A stretch of 8,676 nt of DNA from Candidatus Cloacimonadota bacterium. GTDB lineage: Bacteria; Cloacimonadota; Cloacimonadia; Cloacimonadales; TCS61. Position numbers and translations under genes: made by a program. The stretch covers positions 1-8,676 of the forward strand of contig DRTC01000279.1 of NCBI GenBank assembly GCA_011372345.1, in the 5' to 3' direction. The notes under the pieces are model-generated. The model ran no database searches. It worked only from the letters and a program-made list of their open reading frames with translations, and had not been told where the DNA came from. Below, piece after piece: positions 1 to 6,369 of this stretch; position 1 is the first letter of the stretch, and each line of letters begins with the position of its first letter.

Positions 1-1043
1 GTAGTATAAAGATTCTTGTATTCCAATGCTGATTTATAATCTTTTATTGCTGAATATAATTCCGATAAATCAAGATAACATTGCAAAACTTGCTGTTTCA
101 ATCCTATTTTACGGGCAAGCATAAGGCTTTTAAGATAATAATCGATAGCGAGTTTAGCTTTTCCAAGATTAAAATAAACTGTTGAGATATTTCCCAGGGT
201 AAAAACAATTCCTCTTTTATCGTTTCTGTCCTCTTTGATTTTTAAAGACCTAAAATAATAATCGAGTGCTTTTTCGTATTTCCCCAAAACTTCATAAGTA
301 TCACCAATATTATTCAGATTAAAGGATTTCCAATGCAAATTTCCCATTTCTTCGTTAATTTTCAAAGCTTTAAAGTAATATTCCAGTGCTTTGTCATATT
401 GTTCATATTTAAGGTAAACCAATCCGATATTATTGAAAGAACCGGCAATACCCTGTTTATCATCGATCTTTTTTCTGATTTCAAGGGAAGTTTGATAATA
501 GTCCAATGCTTTTTCATAATCGTCGATCACTACATAAGTGCTGCCGATACGATTTAATGTTAAAGCAGTATTTTCTTCGTCATTCAATTCCTCGCTGATT
601 TTCAAGCCTTGCTGGTAATAGGATATGGCTTTATCATAATCTCCGATAGTTTTATGAACATAACCGATATCGGAAAGGTTTCTCGCTTCCCTTTTCCTGT
701 TACCGGATGCCTGGTTTGAAACTAATGCTTTCGTATGATAAACCAGCGATTTATCGTAGTCTCCGATTTTAAAGCAAGATTGTCCGAGCTTTTGATAGAT
801 TTTTCCTGATTTTTCTGCATATCCTATTTGGTTATGGATTTCTACGATTTGTTCAAGAAGTTGTATTGCTTTAGAATAATTTCCAGATCTGGAATATGCA
901 GTTGCTAATTTTTCTAAAATCTTTGTTTTGTCAGTTCCGGAAACAGATTTTAAGATCGCTTCCAAACTATCGATTTTAGTTTCGGAAAATGCTGTGATTG
1001 TAAATAATATAAGGATCGATATGACTATTAATATTTTCTTCAT
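1..1043 (-). CDS. Secreted/membrane TPR protein, 5' part of gene; probable TPR sensor kinase paralog
   Basis: The frame is open from ATG at 1043 to the window edge, giving 347 codons with no stop. The start is supported by AAGGA about 4 bases upstream on the minus strand and by a typical signal peptide (residues 1-20, MKKILIVISILILFTITAFS). From about residue 40 the protein is a run of TPR units with a strict 40-residue period. The conserved Gly of the 'NIG' motif falls at residues 87, 127, 167, 207 and 247 (Ser at 287), with 'YDKALxYYxxALKI' helices between. It is paralogous along its length to the neighbouring kinase at 1233-3461: after the signal peptide both have a 'K(V/I)DSL...' segment, and near the window edge both have 'LKQQ...YL...LY...KDYK.A'. 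By analogy the missing C-terminus would hold a membrane helix and a histidine kinase, but this is inference. A plain TPR lipoprotein or adaptor remains possible. The TPR part should lie in the periplasm and bind a protein or peptide partner. Confidence 0.85.
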   Translation of the reverse strand, partial: MKKILIVISILILFTITAFSETKIDSLEAILKSVSGTDKTKILEKLATAYSRSGNYSKAIQLLEQIVEIHNQIGYAEKSGKIYQKLGQSCFKIGDYDKSLVYHTKALVSNQASGNRKREARNLSDIGYVHKTIGDYDKAISYYQQGLKISEELNDEENTALTLNRIGSTYVVIDDYEKALDYYQTSLEIRKKIDDKQGIAGSFNNIGLVYLKYEQYDKALEYYFKALKINEEMGNLHWKSFNLNNIGDTYEVLGKYEKALDYYFRSLKIKEDRNDKRGIVFTLGNISTVYFNLGKAKLAIDYYLKSLMLARKIGLKQQVLQCYLDLSELYSAIKDYKSALEYKNLYT

Positions 1044-1057
1044 CTTTTCCTTTTTCA

Positions 1058-1250
1058 ACCGCTAATACACGCTAATTTACGAGAATTAAAACCTTGCGAA
1101 TGGTTTCCAAAAGAGGAATTCTTTTTACTTGTTCTTGGCAATGGTTGCCGATTGTCTCTCCATCTTTCATTTTCCAACCATTATAGATATCTCGTTCCTC
1201 AACCAGCCATAAGATTTTTTTTTCTTTTCTTATTAGCGTCCGTTCGCGGT
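1058..1250. repeat. Spacer bounded by imperfect 19-bp inverted repeats (MITE-like element)
   Basis: The left arm (1058-1076) reads ACCGC-TAATAC-ACGCTAAT. The right arm (1232-1250), read on the minus strand, is ACCGC-GAACGG-ACGCTAAT. They match at 15 of 19 positions in inverted orientation. The left arm is part of a short tandem repeat, CGCTAATACA at 1060-1069 and CGCTAATTTA at 1070-1079. Inside lie a small perfect hairpin (GGCAA-TGG-TTGCC, 1137-1149) and a weaker one (AAACC/GGTTT, 1089-1106). The right arm overlaps the last codons of the kinase gene. I see no convincing gene and no terminator with a T-run here. A short repetitive intergenic element is the simplest reading, but copy number cannot be judged from one window. 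Confidence 0.45.
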
Positions 1251-3461
1251 CAATTCTATTTTCATCTTTGTTCCTTTTCCAACTTCACTTTCAACCTCGA
1301 TCTTCCCTTCTATCTCGCCTATAATCCCGTAAGCGATGGAAAGTCCAAGTCCGGTTCCTTCTCCGGTTTTTTTGGTTGTATAAAACGGATTAAAGATTTT
1401 ATCAAGATTTTCTTTGGAAATTCCGGTTCCGTTATCTTCAAATTCCATCATAATACTATTGTCTCTTTGGAAAGTCCTGATGGAGAGTTTTTTCTGATAT
1501 TTTTCATCTGCTGTTTTTGCCTTTTCTTCGATTGCATCTTTTCCGTTGGAGAATAAAATCAGAACAACCTGCTCGAATCTGTAAAGATTTCCTAAAGTTT
1601 CAGGAAGATTTTTATCAAGATCAACATCCAGTTTGATGCGATGATTGGAATATTGTTCTTTGATCATGTTTATAGCATTGGTTATGCTCTGATTGATGTT
1701 AAACGGTTCTTTTTCTTCGCCTGTCTGCTTGCGGGAAAAAGTTCTGATGTGATCTATGATGCGCTTCATTCTATCTATATCAGCAAATATATTCTTTGTT
1801 TTCTTCTGCAAATATTTTTTATCAGCATCATTTTCTTCGATCGCCATTTTCATATTATCAATGGCGAAAGCAATGCTGTGCAAAGGCTGATTTATCTCAT
1901 GCGCTATTCCTGCCGCAAGTTCTCCGAGTGCAGCGAGACGAGATTGCTCGACTGCTTTCTGCTCCTGCTCTCGACGAATTCTAACTTCATCCTCGACTTT
2001 TTTCTCGAGATTTTTATTCAGGTCAGAAAGGTCTTTTTCTGCAATTTTCCTTTTCTTGATCTCTATCTTTTCGCTCCTATAAGCTCGATAAATAGTAAAT
2101 GCCAGAATTAAGATTATGATAAATCCACCAATAAAAGAATATTTTACAATTCGATTTCCCTTTAATTTCAGATTTTGAATTTCCGTATTTTTGGTCAGGA
2201 TTTCAATCTCTTTTTCCTTTTTATCAGTTTCATATTTTGCTTCGAATTCTGCTAATTGTTTGTGTTTTTCTTCTGTAAAAACCGAATCTCGTAAATTTGA
2301 GTAAGAAACCTGATTTTGATAAGCTTTCTTATAATCCTTCATTTTCTGATATAAAAGGGCGAATTCCAAATAATTGTAAATCTGCTGTTGTTTCAAATTT
2401 TTCTCAATAGCAATTTTCTGACTTTTTTCTAAAACTTCTATTGCTTTAAGATATTTTTTTTGGAGAATAAATGTGTGTCCTATATGATTATACAAAGTTG
2501 ATTGATAATATGGGAGATCAATTTTCTCTAAGATTAATTGGGCTTCCCTGAAATTTTTAAGTGCTTCTTCATATTTTTCTGTAGAAATATAAATTAAACC
2601 GATATTAGTTAACCTGATCGCTATTTTTTCATTTCTACCGATTTTTTTTTCGATCTTTAAGGCTTCTTGCAGATAATCCAATGCTATCTCATATTTTTTT
2701 ACAGCTCGATACGCATATCCGATATTATTCAAACGGATCGCAACTCTTTTTTCATTTTGATATTTTCGATCGATTTCCAAAGCTTGTTCATAATATTTGA
2801 TCGCTTTTTCGAATTGATTCCAGGCATCGTAGACCATCCCGATATTGTTATAAACAATGGAAAGATCTTCCGGTTTCCCAAATTTCTGTTCAATTTTCAG
2901 ATTCTGCCGGAAAAACTTCAGGGCTTTATCATAATCTGCTAATTTGTAATATGCTTGCCCGATATTATTCAGAAGGATGATGATCTCTTCTTTCATATCC
3001 AATTCTTCAGCAATTTTTAAGGCTTGAGTATAGATTTCAATTGCCTTTTCAAATTTCAACAGTATTTCATAACAATATCCAACATCTCCGAGTCTTCGCT
3101 CATAACTTTCCGACTTCTCTCCCGAAATCTCTATTTCAATCTCCGCAGTTTTCTGATACATTTCCAGTGATTCTTCTATTTTGTTCAGATAATAATAAGA
3201 ATCTGCTAAATTTTTATACGCGAGAGATTCTTCTTTTCTATTCTTGAATTTGACTGCTGATTTCAATGCATCAATAGCGTATTCAATTGCTTTTTCTGGA
3301 TCGACAGGAGATAGTTCTTCCGCAAGTTCGTTTAAAATTATTACTTTCTCTTTTTTGGACACCGTGTTTAGTTTGGCTGTCAAACTGTCGACTTTAGATT
3401 GAGAATTTAAAAAAATAAAAATAAGGTGAATAAAAAAAATAATGGAAGCGATTCTTTTCAT
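1233..3461 (-). CDS. TPR-containing membrane sensor histidine kinase
   Basis: The protein has 742 residues, counting from the ATG at 3461. That start has GGAG five bases upstream and directly begins a signal peptide (1-20, MKRIASIIFFIHLIFIFLNS). A TTG 15 bases further upstream lacks a good ribosome site. About eight or nine TPR units fill residues 45-394, with an exact 40-residue period from 121 onward ('NIG' motifs). A coiled coil (about 395-435) leads to one membrane helix (440-460), then a second coiled coil (462-505). The kinase core follows: H-box 'ALGELAAGIAHEINQPL' with phospho-acceptor His521, N-box 'LILFSNGKDAI' (Asn639, Gly where Ala is usual), G1 'DNGTGI' (676-681), F-box 'FNPFYTTK' and G2 'GEGTGLGLSI' (700-709). 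The H-box resembles NtrB/DctB-type kinases. The protein ends soon after the ATPase domain, with no receiver domain, so a separate response regulator is expected but not seen. The predicted topology puts the TPR sensor in the periplasm. The last residues (TANGR) are encoded by an inverted-repeat arm. Confidence 0.95.
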   Translation of the reverse strand: MKRIASIIFFIHLIFIFLNSQSKVDSLTAKLNTVSKKEKVIILNELAEELSPVDPEKAIEYAIDALKSAVKFKNRKEESLAYKNLADSYYYLNKIEESLEMYQKTAEIEIEISGEKSESYERRLGDVGYCYEILLKFEKAIEIYTQALKIAEELDMKEEIIILLNNIGQAYYKLADYDKALKFFRQNLKIEQKFGKPEDLSIVYNNIGMVYDAWNQFEKAIKYYEQALEIDRKYQNEKRVAIRLNNIGYAYRAVKKYEIALDYLQEALKIEKKIGRNEKIAIRLTNIGLIYISTEKYEEALKNFREAQLILEKIDLPYYQSTLYNHIGHTFILQKKYLKAIEVLEKSQKIAIEKNLKQQQIYNYLEFALLYQKMKDYKKAYQNQVSYSNLRDSVFTEEKHKQLAEFEAKYETDKKEKEIEILTKNTEIQNLKLKGNRIVKYSFIGGFIIILILAFTIYRAYRSEKIEIKKRKIAEKDLSDLNKNLEKKVEDEVRIRREQEQKAVEQSRLAALGELAAGIAHEINQPLHSIAFAIDNMKMAIEENDADKKYLQKKTKNIFADIDRMKRIIDHIRTFSRKQTGEEKEPFNINQSITNAINMIKEQYSNHRIKLDVDLDKNLPETLGNLYRFEQVVLILFSNGKDAIEEKAKTADEKYQKKLSIRTFQRDNSIMMEFEDNGTGISKENLDKIFNPFYTTKKTGEGTGLGLSIAYGIIGEIEGKIEVESEVGKGTKMKIELTANGR

Positions 3462-3754
3462 GCTAACTCCAAACAAACCTAGAATTTCTGATACGAAAAA
3501 AATATTTAACCAAATAAAATCAATAAATTTTTAAAAGTATTGTCATCTTCGTTGACACATACGAAACTTATGTTTAATTATTACTATTGAATAAACCTGA
3601 GAAATTAAGGAAAAGATAAGAATAATTGCTGTTTTATATAGTTTTATTTGTTTTTTACTGGAAATCCTGGTCTGGAAATATATTTTGCAAAGTGATTTAA
3701 AATTGGAACAATATTTGCTGAAATTATTGAATCAATAAAAAAAGGAGAAAACAA
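3462..3754. promoter_or_regulatory. Divergent intergenic region between the sensor kinase and the first peptidase
   Basis: This very AT-rich stretch must hold the promoters of both divergent genes. On the plus strand the best sigma70-like candidate is TTGACA at 3552-3557 with TTTAAT at 3573-3578 (15-base spacing, rather short), which would give a leader of roughly 170 bases. Two overlapping short dyads sit on the -35 candidate: TGTCA-N7-TGACA (3541-3557) and TTCGT-N8-ACGAA (3548-3565), a possible operator. The arms are only five bases and FCB-group promoters often depart from the sigma70 consensus, so these calls are weak. I see no small gene or RNA here. Confidence 0.3.
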
Positions 3755-3757
3755 TTG
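3743..3757 (+). promoter_or_regulatory. Ribosome binding site that fixes a TTG start
   Basis: An AGGAG core lies 7 bases before TTG at 3755-3757. The TTG is followed at once by a textbook signal peptide (RKFILIFLILLMFCG). The next ATG is at codon 13, inside the hydrophobic core, and would destroy the signal peptide. The TTG is therefore the likely start. Confidence 0.8.
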
Positions 3758-6244
3758 AGAAAGTTTATTTTAATTTTTTTGATATTATTAATGTTTTGTG
3801 GTAATTTGATATCGATGCAGAAATTTATCGTAAGATTGGACAATCCATCAAAATTAATTTTGAAAAAAATACGCACAGAAAATTATGACATTGCCGCTTA
3901 TAAACCAAATGAACTAGTGGACATTGTGGTTTCGGAAAAGGAATATCAAAAACTGATTAGTTTTGGATATGATCCTGAAATTATATGCACGGAAGATCAG
4001 GCTAGAGCAAATCTCGGAAATGTTCGTGATCTGGAAGGTTATCGGAATTATGCGGAAGTTCTAGCTGAATTACAGCAGATCGAAGTAGATCATTCTGATA
4101 TCTGTAAGCTATATGATGTTGGTGATAGTTGGGGAAAAATCTATGCTGATGATGGAAATTCTTATTATGATGATTATCATCACGAAGTCTGGGCGTTAAA
4201 GGTTTCGGATAATGTTCTGGTCGAGGAAGATGAACCATCCGTTTATTATATGGGAGAACATCATGCTCGTGAACCGATCAGCCTGGAAGTAGCTATGGCA
4301 GTTCTTAATCATATCCTGGATAATTACGGAAGCGATGCGACTATTACTGAAAATGTAAATAATACACAAATCTGGTTCATTCCTCTGGTCAATCCAAACG
4401 GGCATAAAGTTGTAACCGATGAATATGATGTCTGGTGGCGGAAAAATATCCGGGACAACAATGAAAATGGACAATTTGATAATTACGATGATTCTGGACC
4501 AGATGGAGTGGATCCAAATCGCAATTACGGTTTTCAATGGGGAAACACAGGAGCATCTAATGATTGGAATTCTGAAACCTATCATGGACCGGAAGCGTTC
4601 TCCGAACCTGAAGTACAGGCAATGAGAGATTTATTGGAAGCTCATCATTTTATCGCTGGTATCTCTTACCATAGTTACAGCGAACTGGTTCTCTTCCCGT
4701 TTGGATACGCTGACGGCGTGATTGCTCCTGATCATGATGCATTGGAAGAACTGGCTGTCGAGATGGCGGAATCGATTCCTGCTCAATACGGAGGACATTA
4801 CACACCTTCAGAAGCTTGGGATTTATATCCATGTATGGGAACAACCGATGATTATGCGTATGGAGTTCATGGCATTTTTTCATATACAGTTGAATTAGCA
4901 ACCGAATTCATTCCTCCTGCCTGGCAGGTTGAGGGAATTTGTGAAGATAATCTGAATGCAGCCTTGATCCTCCTGGATAGAGTAAATTATTCGACTTTAA
5001 CAGGTCACATAACCAGCAGTATAACTCGCGAACCGATTGTTGCGGAAATTTTCATTGATGGGATTGATGATACTGGTGTTGAGAAATTTCCTTATCAAAG
5101 TGATGTGGAATTTGGTCGTTATTATCGTTTACTGCAGGATGGAAATTATAATGTTACATTTTCCGAATACGGCTATTACCCGCAATTTTTCAGTGATGTG
5201 AATATCAATAATTCCGGACAGACCATTCTTGATGTAGAATTGGAAGCAATTGAAACTATTGTAGATTTCAGTGGCGTAATTCTCGATGAACAAACTGAAG
5301 AACCGATCGAGAATGCAACTGTCACCTTTCTCGATGCACCTCTCGAATCTGCTTATACTAACGAATATGGTGAATATTATTTTCCTGAAGTTTATATTGG
5401 AATTTATAACATTCTCATTTCAGCAGACGGATATTCCAGTATTTTCGATGAAATAATTCTTACGGAAGAATCAAATGAAATGAATTATCTTATGCAGCCC
5501 AGTCAAGCGGAAAGTTTTGAATCCGGTGAATTTAGCACAAATTGGAGTTTTGGCGGAGATGCAGACTGGTTTATTGATTCCGATTATGCATCTGACGGAT
5601 TATTCTCTGCCAGATCAGGTTCCATCGGAAGTTGGGATAATTCATTTCTATCGATTTCAGTTGATTATGAAGAAGCGAGCGAAATCTCCTTTTTCCGAAA
5701 AGTTTCCTCAGAAGAAGGTTATGATTTCCTGAAATTTTTTATAGATGGAGCAGTTCAAGGAGAATGGTCCGGGGAATCGGATTGGATAGAGGAATCATTT
5801 GCAGTTTCTGCTGGCAATCATACATTTACCTGGAGTTATGAAAAAGATGGTTATGTTTCTGATGGTTATGATTGCGGCTGGATCGATTATGTAACCTTGC
5901 CACCAACCTATTTCGTGCATACTGATGATGTAATGGATTACATACAAACTAAGCTTTACGGAAACTATCCAAATCCATTCAGTTCTTCAACTACAATAAA
6001 ATTTAACACCGAAAACACCGAAAAGAACACCGAGATTTTAATTTATAATCTGAAAGGGCAAAAGGTTAGAACTTTGGACTGTATCCGGCAGCTGCCGGAC
6101 GCAAAAGCGACGGAGTCGCTTTCCTACATAACCTGGAACGGAAAGGATGATAACAACAAAGCTGTTTCCAGTGGAATTTATTTATATAAATTAAAATCCG
6201 GTGGGATATTTAGTACCACCAAGAAAATGATCCTGATGAGATAA
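3755..6244 (+). CDS. Secreted M14 zinc carboxypeptidase (A/T-like) with transthyretin-like repeats and C-terminal sorting domain
   Basis: This 829-residue exported peptidase removes C-terminal amino acids from peptides using one zinc ion. Residues 1-20 form a signal peptide and about 21-90 a propeptide-like segment. The M14 catalytic domain (about 90-410) keeps all key sites: zinc ligands His170 and Glu173 in 'EHHARE', and His306 in 'SYHSYSE'; substrate-carboxylate residues 'WRKNIR' (Arg233) and 'DPNRN' (Asn255, Arg256); Tyr358; and the catalytic Glu380 in 'YTVELATEF'. These motifs match carboxypeptidases A and T. Residues 234-242 follow DxNxNGxxD, a calcium-loop pattern. After the enzyme come two transthyretin-like/CarboxypepD_reg-like domains (about 414-497 and 504-582), a beta-sandwich module starting 'ESFESGEF' (585-718), and a FlgD-like/type A sorting domain (733-829, 'NYPNPF' to 'GIYLYKL'). 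The last domain suggests surface attachment or release by a type IX-like route. A paralog lies 125 bases downstream on the same strand, perhaps in one operon. Two repeat tracts are embedded in frame in the sorting domain. The exact specificity is not readable from the sequence. Confidence 0.96.
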   Translation: MRKFILIFLILLMFCGNLISMQKFIVRLDNPSKLILKKIRTENYDIAAYKPNELVDIVVSEKEYQKLISFGYDPEIICTEDQARANLGNVRDLEGYRNYAEVLAELQQIEVDHSDICKLYDVGDSWGKIYADDGNSYYDDYHHEVWALKVSDNVLVEEDEPSVYYMGEHHAREPISLEVAMAVLNHILDNYGSDATITENVNNTQIWFIPLVNPNGHKVVTDEYDVWWRKNIRDNNENGQFDNYDDSGPDGVDPNRNYGFQWGNTGASNDWNSETYHGPEAFSEPEVQAMRDLLEAHHFIAGISYHSYSELVLFPFGYADGVIAPDHDALEELAVEMAESIPAQYGGHYTPSEAWDLYPCMGTTDDYAYGVHGIFSYTVELATEFIPPAWQVEGICEDNLNAALILLDRVNYSTLTGHITSSITREPIVAEIFIDGIDDTGVEKFPYQSDVEFGRYYRLLQDGNYNVTFSEYGYYPQFFSDVNINNSGQTILDVELEAIETIVDFSGVILDEQTEEPIENATVTFLDAPLESAYTNEYGEYYFPEVYIGIYNILISADGYSSIFDEIILTEESNEMNYLMQPSQAESFESGEFSTNWSFGGDADWFIDSDYASDGLFSARSGSIGSWDNSFLSISVDYEEASEISFFRKVSSEEGYDFLKFFIDGAVQGEWSGESDWIEESFAVSAGNHTFTWSYEKDGYVSDGYDCGWIDYVTLPPTYFVHTDDVMDYIQTKLYGNYPNPFSSSTTIKFNTENTEKNTEILIYNLKGQKVRTLDCIRQLPDAKATESLSYITWNGKDDNNKAVSSGIYLYKLKSGGIFSTTKKMILMR
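6005..6034 (+). repeat. In-frame 9-base mini-repeat in sorting domain (copy 1)
   Basis: AACACCGAA occurs twice back to back, then AAG, then AACACCGAG. It encodes NTE-NTE-K-NTE, between the first strand of the sorting domain and 'ILIYNLKGQK'. The second peptidase has a related 9-base triplet at the same point of its sorting domain. Confidence 0.8.
6084..6122 (+). repeat. Palindrome plus hairpin element inside coding sequence (copy 1)
   Basis: A perfect 16-base palindrome, TCCGGCAGCTGCCGGA (6084-6099), is followed by an 8-bp stem with a GGA loop, AAAGCGAC-GGA-GTCGCTTT (6104-6122). It is translated in frame as 'RQLPDAKATESL', a segment sitting between 'GQKVRTL' and 'ITWNGKDDNN', where ordinary sorting domains have a short turn. 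The related copy at 8603-8641 matches at 35 of 39 bases and keeps both the palindrome and the stem. Confidence 0.85.
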
Positions 6245-6251
6245 AAGAACA

Positions 6252-6345
6252 TCGGAATGTTCCGGATTTATCCGGTCTTCCGAATGTTTGTATAAATTAT
6301 CAACATTCCGAAGAATTCCGAACAGATTCGGAATACATTCGGAAG
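6252..6345 (+). repeat. Cluster of TTCCGAA/TTCGGAA inverted repeats between the two peptidase genes
   Basis: The spacer before the second peptidase is almost wholly made of short complementary arms. TCGGAATGTT (6252-6261) is complementary to AACATTCCGA (6302-6311). CTTCCGAATGT (6277-6287) is complementary to ACATTCGGAAG (6335-6345). CCGGAT-TT-ATCCGG (6262-6275) and ATTCCGAA-caga-TTCGGAAT (6315-6334) are local hairpins. The two long-range pairings interleave, so they could form a pseudoknot or alternative folds rather than one nested structure. No T-run follows, so a simple terminator is unlikely. It could be a repetitive element, a set of protein-binding sites or a structured leader. Confidence 0.75.
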
Positions 6346-6369
6346 TTTAATAAAGAATATGGAGTCAAG

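Noticed and set aside
180..800. Regularly spaced repeats resembling a CRISPR array
   Set aside because: The 120-base period is coding, translates to TPR units of 40 residues, and the repeats are degenerate with no unique spacers.
1072..1170. A 32-codon minus-strand open frame starting 'MKDGETIGNHCQEQ' in the spacer between the TPR genes
   Set aside because: There is no adequate ribosome site and it ends within the inverted-repeat arm. It is more likely part of a repetitive element than a gene, though a translated relic cannot be excluded.
1152..1556. A 134-codon plus-strand open frame opposite the kinase gene
   Set aside because: It lies mostly antisense to the conserved kinase domain, has no ribosome site, and its Phe/Leu/Ser-rich translation is what the reverse of a Lys/Glu-rich gene gives.
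3459..3476. TTG at 3474-3476 as the start of the sensor kinase
   Set aside because: The ATG at 3461 has GGAG at five bases and begins the signal peptide with the usual Met-Lys-Arg; the TTG adds five residues and lacks a suitably spaced ribosome site.
6315..6334. Rho-independent terminator after the first peptidase
   Set aside because: The 8-bp hairpin ATTCCGAA-caga-TTCGGAAT is real, but no run of T follows, and similar arms surround it, so a repeat cluster explains it better.
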